Part shown: positions 8,723 to 16,779 of the stretch, one piece after another
How positions within the stretch are numbered: the stretch's first letter is position 1
Layout: every line of letters begins with the position of its first letter
From: Jiangella sp. DSM 45060
GTDB lineage: Bacteria; Actinomycetota; Actinomycetes; Jiangellales; Jiangellaceae
Length of the DNA: 64,000 nt
Direction: 5' to 3'
Assembly (NCBI RefSeq): GCF_900105175.1
Contig: NZ_LT629771.1
Coordinates: 434,001-498,000, forward strand
Notes under the pieces: model-generated
The model's database searches: none
Seen by the model: only the letters and a program-made list of their open reading frames with translations
What the model was told of the DNA's origin: nothing
Program-made: the position numbers and the translations under genes

Positions 8723-9845
8723 TCTCCTCGACGACGACGTCCGGCTGCTCGAGCGCGGCGAAGTGGCCGCCGCGGGCGGGCTCACCCCAGTGCCTGATGT
8801 TCGTGAACCGCCGCTCCGCCCAGCGCCGCGACGGCCGCTGCAGTTCCTTCGGGAAGACGGTGCACCCGGTGGGGACGTCGACGGCGGCGCCGGTGCTGCC
8901 GGAGATCCACTCGTCGACCTGGCGGATGCTCTCCCAGTACAGACGCGCGGCGGACGCGCCCGCGGCGGGCAGCCAGTAGAGCATGACGGTGTCGAGCAGC
9001 TCGTCGCGGCTGACGACGGCGTCGAGGGCGCCGTCGTGGTCGGTCCAGAACCAGTACTTCTCCGCGATCCACGCGCACAGCGCCGCCGGCGAGTCGACCA
9101 GTCCGTAGCCGACGGTCTGCGGCCGCGTGGCCTGCTGCCGCGAGTAGCCCGAGCCCCACTCGTCCGCCTCGCGCAGGTCGTCCAGCGCCGACCGCTCGGC
9201 GGCGGTGAGATCGTCGAACGTGGCCGGATCGGGTGGGGCGAGCGGCGGCATCAGGTGGATCCCGGCGACGCGGCCGGGATGCGCGACGCTGAGCAGCGTC
9301 GACACCGTCGTGCCCCAGTCGCTGCCCTGGGCGCCGTAGCGGTCGTAGCCGAGCCGCTCCATCAGCGTCGCCCAGGCGGCGGCGATGCGTTCGACGCCCC
9401 AGCCGGTGCGGGCCGGCCGGTCGCTGAACCCGTAGCCGGGCAGCGACGGCACCACGACGTGGAAGGCGTCGGCGGGGTCGGGCGGGTCGGTGAGCGGGCC
9501 GATGACCTTGCGGAACTCCAGCAGCGAACCGGGCCAGCCGTGCGTCAGGACCAGCGGGAACGCGTCGTCGTGCGGCGAGCGGACGTGCAGCAGGTGGACG
9601 CCCAGCCCGTCGAGCTCCGTCCGGAACTGCGGCAGGCCGTTGAGCCAGCCCTCGACCCGCCGCCAGTCGTACCCCGTCGCCCAGTAGTCGCAGAGGTCGC
9701 GTAGCCAGTCCAGCGGCACGCCCTGCGACCAGTCGTCGACGGTGGCCGGCTCGGGCCAGCGGGTGGCCCGCAACCGGGCGCGGAGGTCGTCCAGCTGGGA
9801 CTCGGGGACATCGACGCGGAACTCGGTCAGGTCAGCGACGGTCAT
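8694..9845 (-). CDS. Epoxide hydrolase (alpha/beta hydrolase with epoxide hydrolase N-terminal domain)
   Basis: 383 residues, typical of the microsomal-type bacterial epoxide hydrolases. The N-terminal EHN region (about 1-110: FRVDVPESQLDDLRARL...WLRDLCDYWATGYDWR) precedes the alpha/beta-hydrolase core. The oxyanion-hole motif HGWPGS is near residue 103, and the nucleophile elbow QGSDWGTTVS carries Asp in place of Ser, as in epoxide hydrolases. A C-terminal GGHFAALE supplies the catalytic His. It should open an epoxide to a vicinal diol in the cytosol; the natural substrate is unknown. It overlaps the YfhO-like gene tail to tail and seems unrelated to the envelope genes around it. Confidence 0.88.
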   Translation of the reverse strand: MTVADLTEFRVDVPESQLDDLRARLRATRWPEPATVDDWSQGVPLDWLRDLCDYWATGYDWRRVEGWLNGLPQFRTELDGLGVHLLHVRSPHDDAFPLVLTHGWPGSLLEFRKVIGPLTDPPDPADAFHVVVPSLPGYGFSDRPARTGWGVERIAAAWATLMERLGYDRYGAQGSDWGTTVSTLLSVAHPGRVAGIHLMPPLAPPDPATFDDLTAAERSALDDLREADEWGSGYSRQQATRPQTVGYGLVDSPAALCAWIAEKYWFWTDHDGALDAVVSRDELLDTVMLYWLPAAGASAARLYWESIRQVDEWISGSTGAAVDVPTGCTVFPKELQRPSRRWAERRFTNIRHWGEPARGGHFAALEQPDVVVEEIRTFFRLVR

Positions 9846-9944
9846 GTGCCCGGCTCACGTGGTTGCGCAAGTGGCGAGTATTGCGATGATTCAATGGGAA
9901 AAGTGAAGTTCTCAGTCACAACGGTCCTCTGGAGGGGTGGTCCG

Positions 9945-10418
9945 GTGAAGCGAAGCATGGCGATCGCGGCGCTCGCGGCCGCGGCGACACTCGGCGCCGT
10001 GGCGCCGAGCGCCGGCGCGTCGGAGAACGTCGAGACGGCCGAGCAGACGACGCGCGCCGCGGCGCCGGTGTCGACCTTCGACCCGTCGACGTCCTGGGGC
10101 TCGGCCAGCGGCACGATCACCTGGTACAACCGGTCGGTCACCGTGCAGGGCAGCGTGCACGACAAGGCGTCGGGCCGTGCCGACACCCAGGTGCAGTTCC
10201 GGTTCTACAGCGGTTGCCTGTCGACCGACTGCGACCACCCGACGCTGGTCGACTACCAGACGCGGACCGTGAGTGGCGGCGCAACCGGCCGCACCCTGCC
10301 CTACAACTTCGGCGTGACCGCCGACGTCCCCGGCGGGGTCAGCCTGGTGGTCGTCCGGGTGTGCCACGAGGCCGAGGCGGCGTGCAGCATCCCCGATCAG
10401 TACCGGTTCCGGTCCTGA
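9945..10418 (+). CDS. Small secreted protein of unknown function
   Basis: 157 residues. The GTG start is fixed by GGAGGGG at 9931-9937. The N-terminus (KRSMAIAALAAAATLGAV...) is a Sec signal peptide ending near an Ala-x-Ala site around residue 25. The mature part is about 130 residues, rich in Thr, Val and Gly, with Trp/Tyr pairs such as TWYNRS and GSV, and four cysteines in pairs (CLSTDC; CHEAEAAC) that could form disulfides. It looks like a small beta-sandwich. I recognise no family. It stands alone between the divergent epoxide hydrolase and the metallophosphoesterase. Confidence 0.75.
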   Translation: MKRSMAIAALAAAATLGAVAPSAGASENVETAEQTTRAAAPVSTFDPSTSWGSASGTITWYNRSVTVQGSVHDKASGRADTQVQFRFYSGCLSTDCDHPTLVDYQTRTVSGGATGRTLPYNFGVTADVPGGVSLVVVRVCHEAEAACSIPDQYRFRS

Positions 10419-10492
10419 TCGGCGGGGGTGGCCCGGCGGCGGCCGGCGCGGCTGCACGAGTCGACCGTACGCGGCGGCACCGACAAGCGGTT

Positions 10493-10509
10493 CGGATGCG
10501 CTTCATCCG
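10493..10509. repeat. Short inverted repeat upstream of the metallophosphoesterase gene
   Basis: Six-base arms CGGATG and CATCCG around a five-base loop lie about 80 bp before the start of the metallophosphoesterase gene. This is a possible operator; there is no other support. Confidence 0.25.
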
Positions 10510-10587
10510 CTCATCACCGCGGCGACGGCTGCTGGTGCCCGTCGGTCGTTAGCGTCCCCGGCACACCCACCGTCACAGGAGGCCGCC

Positions 10588-11796
10588 ATGACCGAGCACG
10601 TCCAGCAGCACGCCGAGGACACCCCCGGCTGGGACCGGCGCGACTTCGTCCGGATGAGCGGCCTCGGCACCGCCGCCCTCGCGCTCGGCGGCGCCGGTGC
10701 GCTCGCCGGCGCGGCCACCGCCGGCGCGGCGGACGAGGACCGGCCGCTGCGGTTCACCGGCGACGGCACGTTCAAGATCGTCCAGTTCAACGACACCCAG
10801 GACGACGAGCGGATCGACCGGCGCACCATCGAGCTGATGGAGAAGGTCCTCGACAGCGAGCAGCCCGACCTCGTCGTCCACAACGGCGACAACATCACCG
10901 GCGGCTGCGCGAACGCCACTGAGATGAAGCAGGCGATGAACAACGTCGTCCAGCCGATGGAGTCGCGGGCGATCCCGTGGGTTGTCACCTACGGCAACCA
11001 CGACGAGGACTCCACGCCCGACACCGGCATGGACGAGGAGGACATGCTCGCCTTCTACCGGTCGTACGCCCACAACCTGAACCAGCCCAGCCCGCGCGGC
11101 GTCACCGGCTCGGGCAACATGAACCTGCTGATCCGCGGCGCCCGCGGCCAGCGTCCCGTCTTCAACCTGTTCCTGCTCGACAGCGGCCGCTACGCCCCGT
11201 CGACGATCGCCGGGCAGGACTTCGCCGGCTACCCGACGTGGGACTGGCTGCGGATGAACCAGGTGCACTGGTACACCGAGACGTCCGAGCTGGTCGAGAA
11301 GCGGGCCGGGCAGAAGGTGCCGGCCCTGATGTTCCTTCACATTCCGCTGTGGGAGTACCGGTTCATGTGGTGGGGCAGCGTCGACGGCCGCACCGCCGCC
11401 GACCACGAGCGCGCCGTCGTCAGGCACGGCATCGTCGGAGAGCGCAATGAGGACGAGTGCCCCGGCCCGTTCAACAGCGGCATGTTCTCCGCCATCCTCG
11501 ACCGCGGCGACGTCCGCGGTGTCTTCTGCGGCCACGACCACGTCAACACCTACGTCGGCAACTACTACGGCGTCATGCTCGGCTACGCCGGCAACACCGG
11601 GTTCGGCACGTACGGCCTCAGCGGCGCCGACCGCAACCGGCTGCGCGGCGCCCGCGTCTACAACCTCACCCAGCAGCCCGACGACGTCGACATCGAGACC
11701 CACATGGTGTTCGCCGGCGATCTCGGCATCGATCTGACCGCGAACGATCAGAGCATCGACCCGCTGCCCCTGCCCGACGGGCGGCGCCGCAAGTAG
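10588..11796 (+). CDS. Tat-exported calcineurin-like metallophosphoesterase
   Basis: 402 residues. The N-terminus has a twin-arginine signal (RRDFVRMSGLGTAALALGGAG) ending near residue 50, so it is exported folded. The two-metal phosphoesterase motifs follow in order: FNDTQDDE, HNGDN, YGNHDED, FLHIPLWE and CGHDHVN. They resemble the Dcr2/purple-acid-phosphatase-like group. The first motif is D-x-Q instead of the usual D-x-H, which may alter one metal site. It probably hydrolyses phosphomonoesters or diesters outside the cell. An AGGAGG ribosome site precedes the ATG. It appears monocistronic, with a GC-rich convergent gap downstream. Confidence 0.85.
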   Translation: MTEHVQQHAEDTPGWDRRDFVRMSGLGTAALALGGAGALAGAATAGAADEDRPLRFTGDGTFKIVQFNDTQDDERIDRRTIELMEKVLDSEQPDLVVHNGDNITGGCANATEMKQAMNNVVQPMESRAIPWVVTYGNHDEDSTPDTGMDEEDMLAFYRSYAHNLNQPSPRGVTGSGNMNLLIRGARGQRPVFNLFLLDSGRYAPSTIAGQDFAGYPTWDWLRMNQVHWYTETSELVEKRAGQKVPALMFLHIPLWEYRFMWWGSVDGRTAADHERAVVRHGIVGERNEDECPGPFNSGMFSAILDRGDVRGVFCGHDHVNTYVGNYYGVMLGYAGNTGFGTYGLSGADRNRLRGARVYNLTQQPDDVDIETHMVFAGDLGIDLTANDQSIDPLPLPDGRRRK

Positions 11797-11821
11797 TCGG
11801 GGGACCGGCCGGGGCGTCGGC

Positions 11822-11868
11822 CGGGGCCGGGGCCGGGGCAGGGGCCGGGGCAGGGGCGGGGGCGTCGG
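11822..11868 (+). repeat. GGGGCC/GGGGCA hexamer run with G-quadruplex potential
   Basis: A run of at least six GGGG blocks separated by CC, CA or C lies just after the metallophosphoesterase stop, in the convergent gap 11797-12100. In RNA or single-stranded DNA it could fold as a G-quadruplex and might act in termination. Confidence 0.6.
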
Positions 11869-11936
11869 CTCGGCTTGGCTGGCACGCCGGTCGGCGGTCT
11901 CTGGTCGCGGTTCGCCGGCCCGTGGTTCGCCGGCCC

Positions 11937-11982
11937 GCCCGGAGGGTGGGACCCCTCCCTGGGGGGTGGGCCCCCACACTAC
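11937..11982. terminator. GC hairpins in the convergent gap, ending in CCCCACACTAC
   Basis: GGAGGG/CCCTCC arms at 11941-11958 and a second G5/C5 pair at 11962-11975 can form adjacent hairpins. No T-run follows, as is common in actinomycete terminators. The flanks (GCCCGGAGGG at the start and CCCCACACTAC at the end) recur around a perfect hairpin at 31464-31490. The termination role is inferred from the position between convergent genes. Confidence 0.4.
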
Positions 11983-12024
11983 GCGCGCGCACCGACAACG
12001 GCGCGAGCACCGACAAACGCCGCC

Positions 12025-12096
12025 GGCGGGCCAAGCGGCGCCGGCGGGCCAAGCGGCGCCGGCGGGCCAAGCGGCGCCGGCGGGCCAAGCCTCCGG
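12025..12096. repeat. 18-bp tandem repeat, four copies
   Basis: The unit GGCGGGCCAAGCGGCGCC starts at 12025, 12043, 12061 and 12079; the last copy is imperfect. It ends 4 bp before the stop codon of the convergent acetoacetyl-CoA synthetase gene. It is an intergenic simple-sequence tract, likely variable in length between strains. Confidence 0.85.
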
Positions 12097-12100
12097 CGGG

Positions 12101-14065
12101 TCAGGGGGCGCCGGTTGCCAGGGCGACGAACGGGTCCAGGGCGGCGGGGTTGCGGAGCGCCTCGCGGCTCACGGCCCGGTCGGCCGCCACCCCGGCGAGG
12201 ATCCGCTTCACCGGCACCTCGCACTTCTTGCCGGTCAGCGTCCGCGGCACGTCGTCGACGACGAGGAAGCGGTCGGGGACGTGGCGGGGCGACAGTTCCG
12301 CGCGCAGCGACGACCGCAGCGCCGGCTCCACCTCCGCCAGCGACGCATCCGGCGCCAGCACGAGGAAGCAGATCAGCTCACCGTCCGGCGACGCCGCGCC
12401 GGACGTGTCGATGACCAGCGAGTCGACGACCGCCGGGTGGCCCTCGACGACCCGGTAGAACTCGGCGGTCCCCATGCGGACGCCGCCGCGGTTGAGGGTG
12501 GAGTCGCTGCGGCCGTGGATGACGGCGGACCCGTGCGGCGTGATCGTCACCCAGTCGCCGTGCCGCCACACCCCCGGATAGTCCTCGAAGTAGGCCGCCC
12601 GCAGCCGCGAGCCGTCGTCGTCGCCCCAGAAGGAGACCGGCATGGACGGCAGCGGCGCCGTCAGCACCAGCTCGCCGACCGCGCCGATGACGGGGTGTCC
12701 GGCCTCGTCGAACGCGGCCAGCGCGGCGCCGAGCGCGGGCCGCGACAGCTCGCCCAGCCACACCGGCACGTCCGGCGCCGGGCCGACGAACGCCGTGCAG
12801 GCGTCGGTGCCGCCGGAGAGGCTCGCGATCTGCACCGACGGGCCCAGGTTGCGGCTCAGCCAGCGGAAACCGTCGGTCGACAGCGGCGCCCCGGTGCTGC
12901 CGACGGCCCTCAACGCCGGGAACGCCGACGGGTCCAGCGTCAGGCCGTCCTTCAGGCAGGCCTGCACGAACGGCGCCGACGTGCCGAGGACGGCGACCCG
13001 CTCCTCAGCCGCGAACTCCCACAGCGACCGCAGCGACGGATACCCGGGGCTGCCGTCGTACAGCACCACCGTCGATCCCACCAGCAGTCCGCCGATGAGG
13101 AAGTTCCACATCATCCAGCCGGTCGTGGTGTACCAGAAGAACCGTTCGCCGGGCTTGAGATCGAGCTGCAGGCCGGCCGACTTGACGTGCTCGAGCACGA
13201 TGCCGCCGTGGCCCTGGACGATCCCCTTCGGCAGGCCGGTGGTGCCGGACGAGTACAGCACCCACAGCGGGTGGTCGAACGGCACCGGCTCGAACTCCAG
13301 CGGCGCGCCGTCGTGCTCGGCCAGCAGGTCCGGCCACGAGAGCGCGTCGGGCACGTCCGTCCCCGTGAACGGGAACGCGACGACGGCGCGCAGGTCGGGC
13401 AGCTGCGCCCGCAGCGCCGCCACCGTCGGCCGGACGTCGATCGTCTTCCCGTTGTAGACGTAGCCGTCGCAGGTCACGAGCACGGTGGGCGAGATCTGCG
13501 CGAACCGGTCGGCCGCCGCGCGCACGCCGAAGTCGGGGGGGCAGGACGACCAGACGGCGCCCAGGCTGGCCGTCGCCAGGAACGCGACGAGCGTCTGCGG
13601 CGCGTTCGGCACCAGCGCCGCCACCCGGTCGCCGCGCCCGACGCCGAGGGAGGCCAGCGCGGCCCGCATGGCGGCGACCTGCCGGCGCAGCTCGCCGTGG
13701 GTCAGCTCGGCGCGCAGCCCGTCCTCGCGGCGGAACACGACCGCGACGTCGTCGTCGCCCTTGCCGTCGCCGGGGCGCAGCGCCTGCTCGGCGTAGTTGA
13801 GCGTCGCACCGGGGAACCAGCGGGTCCCCGGCATCGCGACGTCGGGCAGCACGTCCTCGGGCGGCGTGCGGAACGCGACGTCGAAGAAGCGGGCGACGGC
13901 GCCCCAGAACTCGCCTGGCTCACCGACCGACCAGCGCCACAGCTCGTCGTAGTCAGCGGCGTCGACCAGGCCCTCGTCGCGCAACCGGCGGCGGAACGCG
14001 GCGATGCGGCTGTGGGCCACGGCCTCGGGATCGGGCCGCCACACGACTTCGGCGTCGTCGGTCAT
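12101..14065 (-). CDS. Acetoacetyl-CoA synthetase
   Basis: About 654 residues, the usual length for acetoacetate-CoA ligase of the ANL superfamily. It activates acetoacetate with ATP and CoA through an acyl-AMP. Visible motifs: an N-terminal ACS segment (WPGATLNYAEQ-like: RWFPGATLNYAEQALR), the phosphate loop YSSGTTGLPKGIVQGHGG, an adenine-site YTTTGWMMWN, the hinge region HGRSDSTLNRGGVRMGTAE, and the C-terminal catalytic lysine in GKKCEVPVKR. These are typical of AacS rather than acetyl-CoA synthetase. It probably supports ketone-body or PHB use. ATG 14065 is chosen because a TAGGTT -10-like box ends 7 bp before it, as in leaderless genes; the TTG at 14074 in frame is less likely. Confidence 0.9.
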   Translation of the reverse strand: MTDDAEVVWRPDPEAVAHSRIAAFRRRLRDEGLVDAADYDELWRWSVGEPGEFWGAVARFFDVAFRTPPEDVLPDVAMPGTRWFPGATLNYAEQALRPGDGKGDDDVAVVFRREDGLRAELTHGELRRQVAAMRAALASLGVGRGDRVAALVPNAPQTLVAFLATASLGAVWSSCPPDFGVRAAADRFAQISPTVLVTCDGYVYNGKTIDVRPTVAALRAQLPDLRAVVAFPFTGTDVPDALSWPDLLAEHDGAPLEFEPVPFDHPLWVLYSSGTTGLPKGIVQGHGGIVLEHVKSAGLQLDLKPGERFFWYTTTGWMMWNFLIGGLLVGSTVVLYDGSPGYPSLRSLWEFAAEERVAVLGTSAPFVQACLKDGLTLDPSAFPALRAVGSTGAPLSTDGFRWLSRNLGPSVQIASLSGGTDACTAFVGPAPDVPVWLGELSRPALGAALAAFDEAGHPVIGAVGELVLTAPLPSMPVSFWGDDDGSRLRAAYFEDYPGVWRHGDWVTITPHGSAVIHGRSDSTLNRGGVRMGTAEFYRVVEGHPAVVDSLVIDTSGAASPDGELICFLVLAPDASLAEVEPALRSSLRAELSPRHVPDRFLVVDDVPRTLTGKKCEVPVKRILAGVAADRAVSREALRNPAALDPFVALATGAP

Positions 14066-14072
14066 GCGGCTC

Positions 14073-14078
14073 AACCTA
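14073..14078 (-). promoter_or_regulatory. Possible leaderless -10 box of the acetoacetyl-CoA synthetase gene
   Basis: On the minus strand TAGGTT (TANNNT) ends 7 bp before ATG 14065, the spacing expected when the start codon is the transcription start. No convincing -35 is visible. Confidence 0.35.
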
Positions 14079-14173
14079 ACGCACGCCGGAGCCGGTTCGG
14101 ACCGGGCTGTACGGGGGCGGCCGGACTGCTACCTTGGGGCAATCTTCTCCTTTCGCCGTGCGGAGGTGGACGG

Positions 14174-15094
14174 ATGAGGCTCATCGCGACAGCACTGGCC
14201 ATCGCGCTGGCGGCCGCCGGCCTGGCGCCCGCGGGCACCGCCGCGCCCGTCGCCGCCTCGGGCGTGCCGATCGACTGCCCCGTCAGCATGGCGAGCGTCG
14301 ACTCCGACGGGCACTACCGCGCCATCCGCGTCAGCGGCACCACCAGCCGGGCCCCGTCGGTCACCGACTTCGGAGCGGTCACCGGGCTCACGTCCGTCCG
14401 GTCGCTGGCCACCGGCAGCCTCGACGCCGACTCCTCGACCCCCGCGGAGTCGTACCACGAGACGACCCACCTCGGCACCGGCACCAACGTGATCTTCCAG
14501 CTCGTCGCCCGCGGCGACGCCGCCGGGACGCGGGCCACCGCGCAGAATCTGGCCTCGCGGTGGGGCGGCTTCCGGCGAACGGTGCTGGCCAGCTCACTGC
14601 TGCCGCATCACTACCTCTATGGCCTGCACGACAACGGCTCGCTGTACCGCTACCGCGTCACGTACGGGTCCGGCGGCCACCCGTCCCTGACGAGCGCGGG
14701 CCACGTGCCCGGCTTCGGCACGGTCCGCGACATCACGCTGATCGGGCGCACGCCGCAGTACGACGCGCTGCTGGCGAACACGACGGACGGCCGGCTGATC
14801 CTCGTCAAGATCCCCGTGACCACCACGATGACCGCGGCGACCACGACCATCCGGGCCCGGACGTGGCAGGGCTTCGACCACCTGGCCGTCGGCAGCTGCA
14901 TCAACCCCGCCGGCGGCGTCGTCACGACGTTGATCGGGACGAACAGCAGCACCGGAGCCGCCTACGCCTACCGCATGGGCTTCCTCCGCGACGCGACGAC
15001 GCCCATCGAGGGCCTCGGCCGGCTGGCCGGGACCTGGCGCTATCCCACCCTGGCCGCCGTTTTCGACGCCACGACCCACCCACGCGGGGCCTGA
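14174..15094 (+). CDS. Secreted protein of unknown function, possible beta-propeller
   Basis: 306 residues. ATG 14174 follows GGAGGT by about 6 bp. A TACCTT -10-like box lies at 14130-14135. The Sec signal peptide (MRLIATALAIALAAAGLAPAG) is clear. The mature part starts with two cysteines' worth of spacing (first Cys in IDCPVSM, another near GSCINPAGG) and has repeated segments such as GLHDNGSLYRYRV, GHVPGFGTVRDITLIG and ANTTDGRLILVKI. These resemble blades of tachylectin-like propellers. I recognise no named family. The reading frame stays open far upstream opposite the acetoacetyl-CoA synthetase gene, but that part is an antisense artefact. Confidence 0.75.
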   Translation: MRLIATALAIALAAAGLAPAGTAAPVAASGVPIDCPVSMASVDSDGHYRAIRVSGTTSRAPSVTDFGAVTGLTSVRSLATGSLDADSSTPAESYHETTHLGTGTNVIFQLVARGDAAGTRATAQNLASRWGGFRRTVLASSLLPHHYLYGLHDNGSLYRYRVTYGSGGHPSLTSAGHVPGFGTVRDITLIGRTPQYDALLANTTDGRLILVKIPVTTTMTAATTTIRARTWQGFDHLAVGSCINPAGGVVTTLIGTNSSTGAAYAYRMGFLRDATTPIEGLGRLAGTWRYPTLAAVFDATTHPRGA

Positions 15095-15128
15095 CGCAAC
15101 CCGCACCCGGCCCGCCGACGTCCAAGAG

Positions 15129-15344
15129 GTGAGAAAGGGCGTCCTGCCCAGCGACCGGGACCTGCCGACCACGACGCCCGAGGCGCTGGCCGCGGCCCAG
15201 CTCGTCCTCGAGGTGTTCGCCGACCCGGACCGCGACGCGATCTGGGCGAAGTACCACTACACCGATGCGGGCGACGGCGTCGTCGTCAACCTGGTGTGTG
15301 GCTGGGAGGACACCGTCGTCGGGCAGGAGAGTGTCGCCGATTGA
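15129..15344 (+). CDS. Small hypothetical protein
   Basis: A possible 71-residue acidic soluble protein (KGVLPSDRDLPTTTPEALAA...WEDTVVGQESVAD), starting at GTG 15129 with only a weak AAGAGG directly before it. Codon use looks coding. Its stop abuts the stop of the convergent dehydrogenase, so the two share a TGATCA palindrome at 15342-15347. I recognise no family. Confidence 0.45.
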   Translation: MRKGVLPSDRDLPTTTPEALAAAQLVLEVFADPDRDAIWAKYHYTDAGDGVVVNLVCGWEDTVVGQESVAD

Positions 15345-16628
15345 TCACATGTGCTCGACGTTGTCGTCCTGCGGGGTGATGCCGCGGGTGTCGAAGACCC
15401 GCTGCGCCGTCTTGGCGATGAGCGTGCCGTCGTAGTCGCTGTGCGGCTGCAGCACCACGGTGAGGTCGGACGTGGCCAGCGCGGCCTCGAGGTCGGGCAC
15501 CGACTGGTGGACGGTGTCGTCGACCTTCCAGGTGGGGACCTTGGGGTCGTGGAAGATCACGTTGGCGCCGAGCGACACCAGCCGCTTGGCCAGCGGGACG
15601 GCGGGCGACTCGCGCTGGTCGGCGATGTCGGGCTTGTACGTGACACCGAGGAGCAGGATGGTCGAGCCGTTCACGGCCTTGCCGTCGAGGTTCAGGATGT
15701 TCTGGATGCGCTGGACCACGTACGCCGGCATGGTGGCGTTGATCTCCTGCGCCAGCTCGACGAAGCGGAACGGGTAGCCGAGACGCTGGCGCACGTTGTG
15801 GCTCAGGTAGTTCGGGTCGATCGGGATGCAGTGCCCGCCGACGCCGGGGCCGGGGTAGAACGCCTGGAAGCCGAACGGCTTGGTCTTGGCCAGCCGGATG
15901 ACGTCCCAGAGGTCGATGCCGAGCTCGTGGCAGAACCGCGCCATCTCGTTGACCAGCGCGATGTTGACATGGCGGTAGGTGTTCTCGAGCAGCTTCGCGG
16001 TCTCGGCCTCGCGGGTGCTCTTGGCCTCGACGACGGTGTCGACGAAGCGGCGGTAGAACGTGGCCGCCCGCTCGGTGCAGGCGGAGGTCTGGCCGCCGAC
16101 GACCTTGGGGGTGTTGCGCATGCCGAACTTCGGGTTGCCCGGGTCGATGCGCTCGGGCGAGAACGCGAGGTGGAAGTCGCGGCCGGCGACGAGGCCGGAG
16201 GCCTCCTCCAGCATCGGCCGGACCACCTCGTCGGTGGTGCCCGGGTAGGTGGTCGACTCGAGCACCACCAGCATGCCGGCGGAGAGGTGCCGCCCGACGG
16301 TGCCGACCGCGGCCTTGACGGCGCCGAGGTCGGGCCCGCCGTCGTCGGACAGCGGCGTCGGCACGCAGATGACGATGGTGTCGGCGTCGTCGAGGTCGGC
16401 CTCGTTCGCCGACGCCCGGAAGCCGGCCGCCAGCATCTCGGCGATGTCGGCGTCGGACAGGTCGTCGACGTGCGACCGACCTTCGTTCAGATCTTCGACG
16501 ACGTGGGTGCTGACGTCGAAGCCCATGACCCGCAGGCCCGAGCGGCTGGCTTCCTGCGCCAGCGGCAATCCCACGTATCCCAGTCCAACCACTGCGACAT
16601 CTGTCGACACTGCTTCGTTCCCGTCCAT
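15345..16628 (-). CDS. UDP-N-acetyl-D-mannosamine dehydrogenase-type nucleotide-sugar dehydrogenase
   Basis: 427 residues, typical of the UDP-glucose/GDP-mannose dehydrogenase family. It oxidises the C6 hydroxyl of a UDP-HexNAc to the uronate with two NAD+. The Rossmann motif GLGYVGLPLA is at 15-24, followed by VCVPTPL, the SPERIDPGNP motif, the catalytic Cys in GPGVGGHCIPIDP, and a C-terminal UDP-binding domain (GVTYKPDIADQRESPA). The SPERIDPGN and GGHCIPIDPNYL wording fits WecC/WbpA-type enzymes rather than UDP-glucose dehydrogenase. With the WecB epimerase at 47.6 kb it could make UDP-ManNAcA (inference). It is divergent from a phosphotransferase gene with a palindrome between them. Confidence 0.88.
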   Translation of the reverse strand: MDGNEAVSTDVAVVGLGYVGLPLAQEASRSGLRVMGFDVSTHVVEDLNEGRSHVDDLSDADIAEMLAAGFRASANEADLDDADTIVICVPTPLSDDGGPDLGAVKAAVGTVGRHLSAGMLVVLESTTYPGTTDEVVRPMLEEASGLVAGRDFHLAFSPERIDPGNPKFGMRNTPKVVGGQTSACTERAATFYRRFVDTVVEAKSTREAETAKLLENTYRHVNIALVNEMARFCHELGIDLWDVIRLAKTKPFGFQAFYPGPGVGGHCIPIDPNYLSHNVRQRLGYPFRFVELAQEINATMPAYVVQRIQNILNLDGKAVNGSTILLLGVTYKPDIADQRESPAVPLAKRLVSLGANVIFHDPKVPTWKVDDTVHQSVPDLEAALATSDLTVVLQPHSDYDGTLIAKTAQRVFDTRGITPQDDNVEHM

Positions 16629-16649
16629 GTGGCGCTCGGTGACCGGACG

Positions 16650-16655
16650 ACTTTA
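16650..16655 (-). promoter_or_regulatory. Candidate -10 box of the nucleotide-sugar dehydrogenase gene
   Basis: TAAAGT (TANNNT) on the minus strand lies about 22 bp before the ATG at 16628. No good -35 was found. Confidence 0.3.
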
Positions 16656-16707
16656 CAGCAGGTATGGGCGTGCTCTGATTCCCGCGGCCCGCGAGAACCG
16701 TCCAGAA

Positions 16708-16725
16708 GATGAGAACTTTCTCATC
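16708..16725. promoter_or_regulatory. 18-bp palindrome, possible operator between divergent genes
   Basis: Perfect 8-bp arms GATGAGAA and TTCTCATC around a CT centre lie in the 151-bp gap between the dehydrogenase (start 16628) and the phosphotransferase (start 16780). The A/T-rich palindrome stands out from the GC-rich surroundings and has the symmetry of a dimeric repressor site. The regulator is unknown. Confidence 0.4.
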
Positions 16726-16779
16726 GGGCTCCCATCAAAACCGGGCTGAACTGCACTGTTGCACTGATAAACATAGGCG

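Noticed and set aside
5515..8979. Long plus-strand open frame antisense to the GT2 gene and out of frame with the YfhO-like gene
   Set aside because: No ribosome site or protein-like pattern; the real genes in this region have clear motifs.
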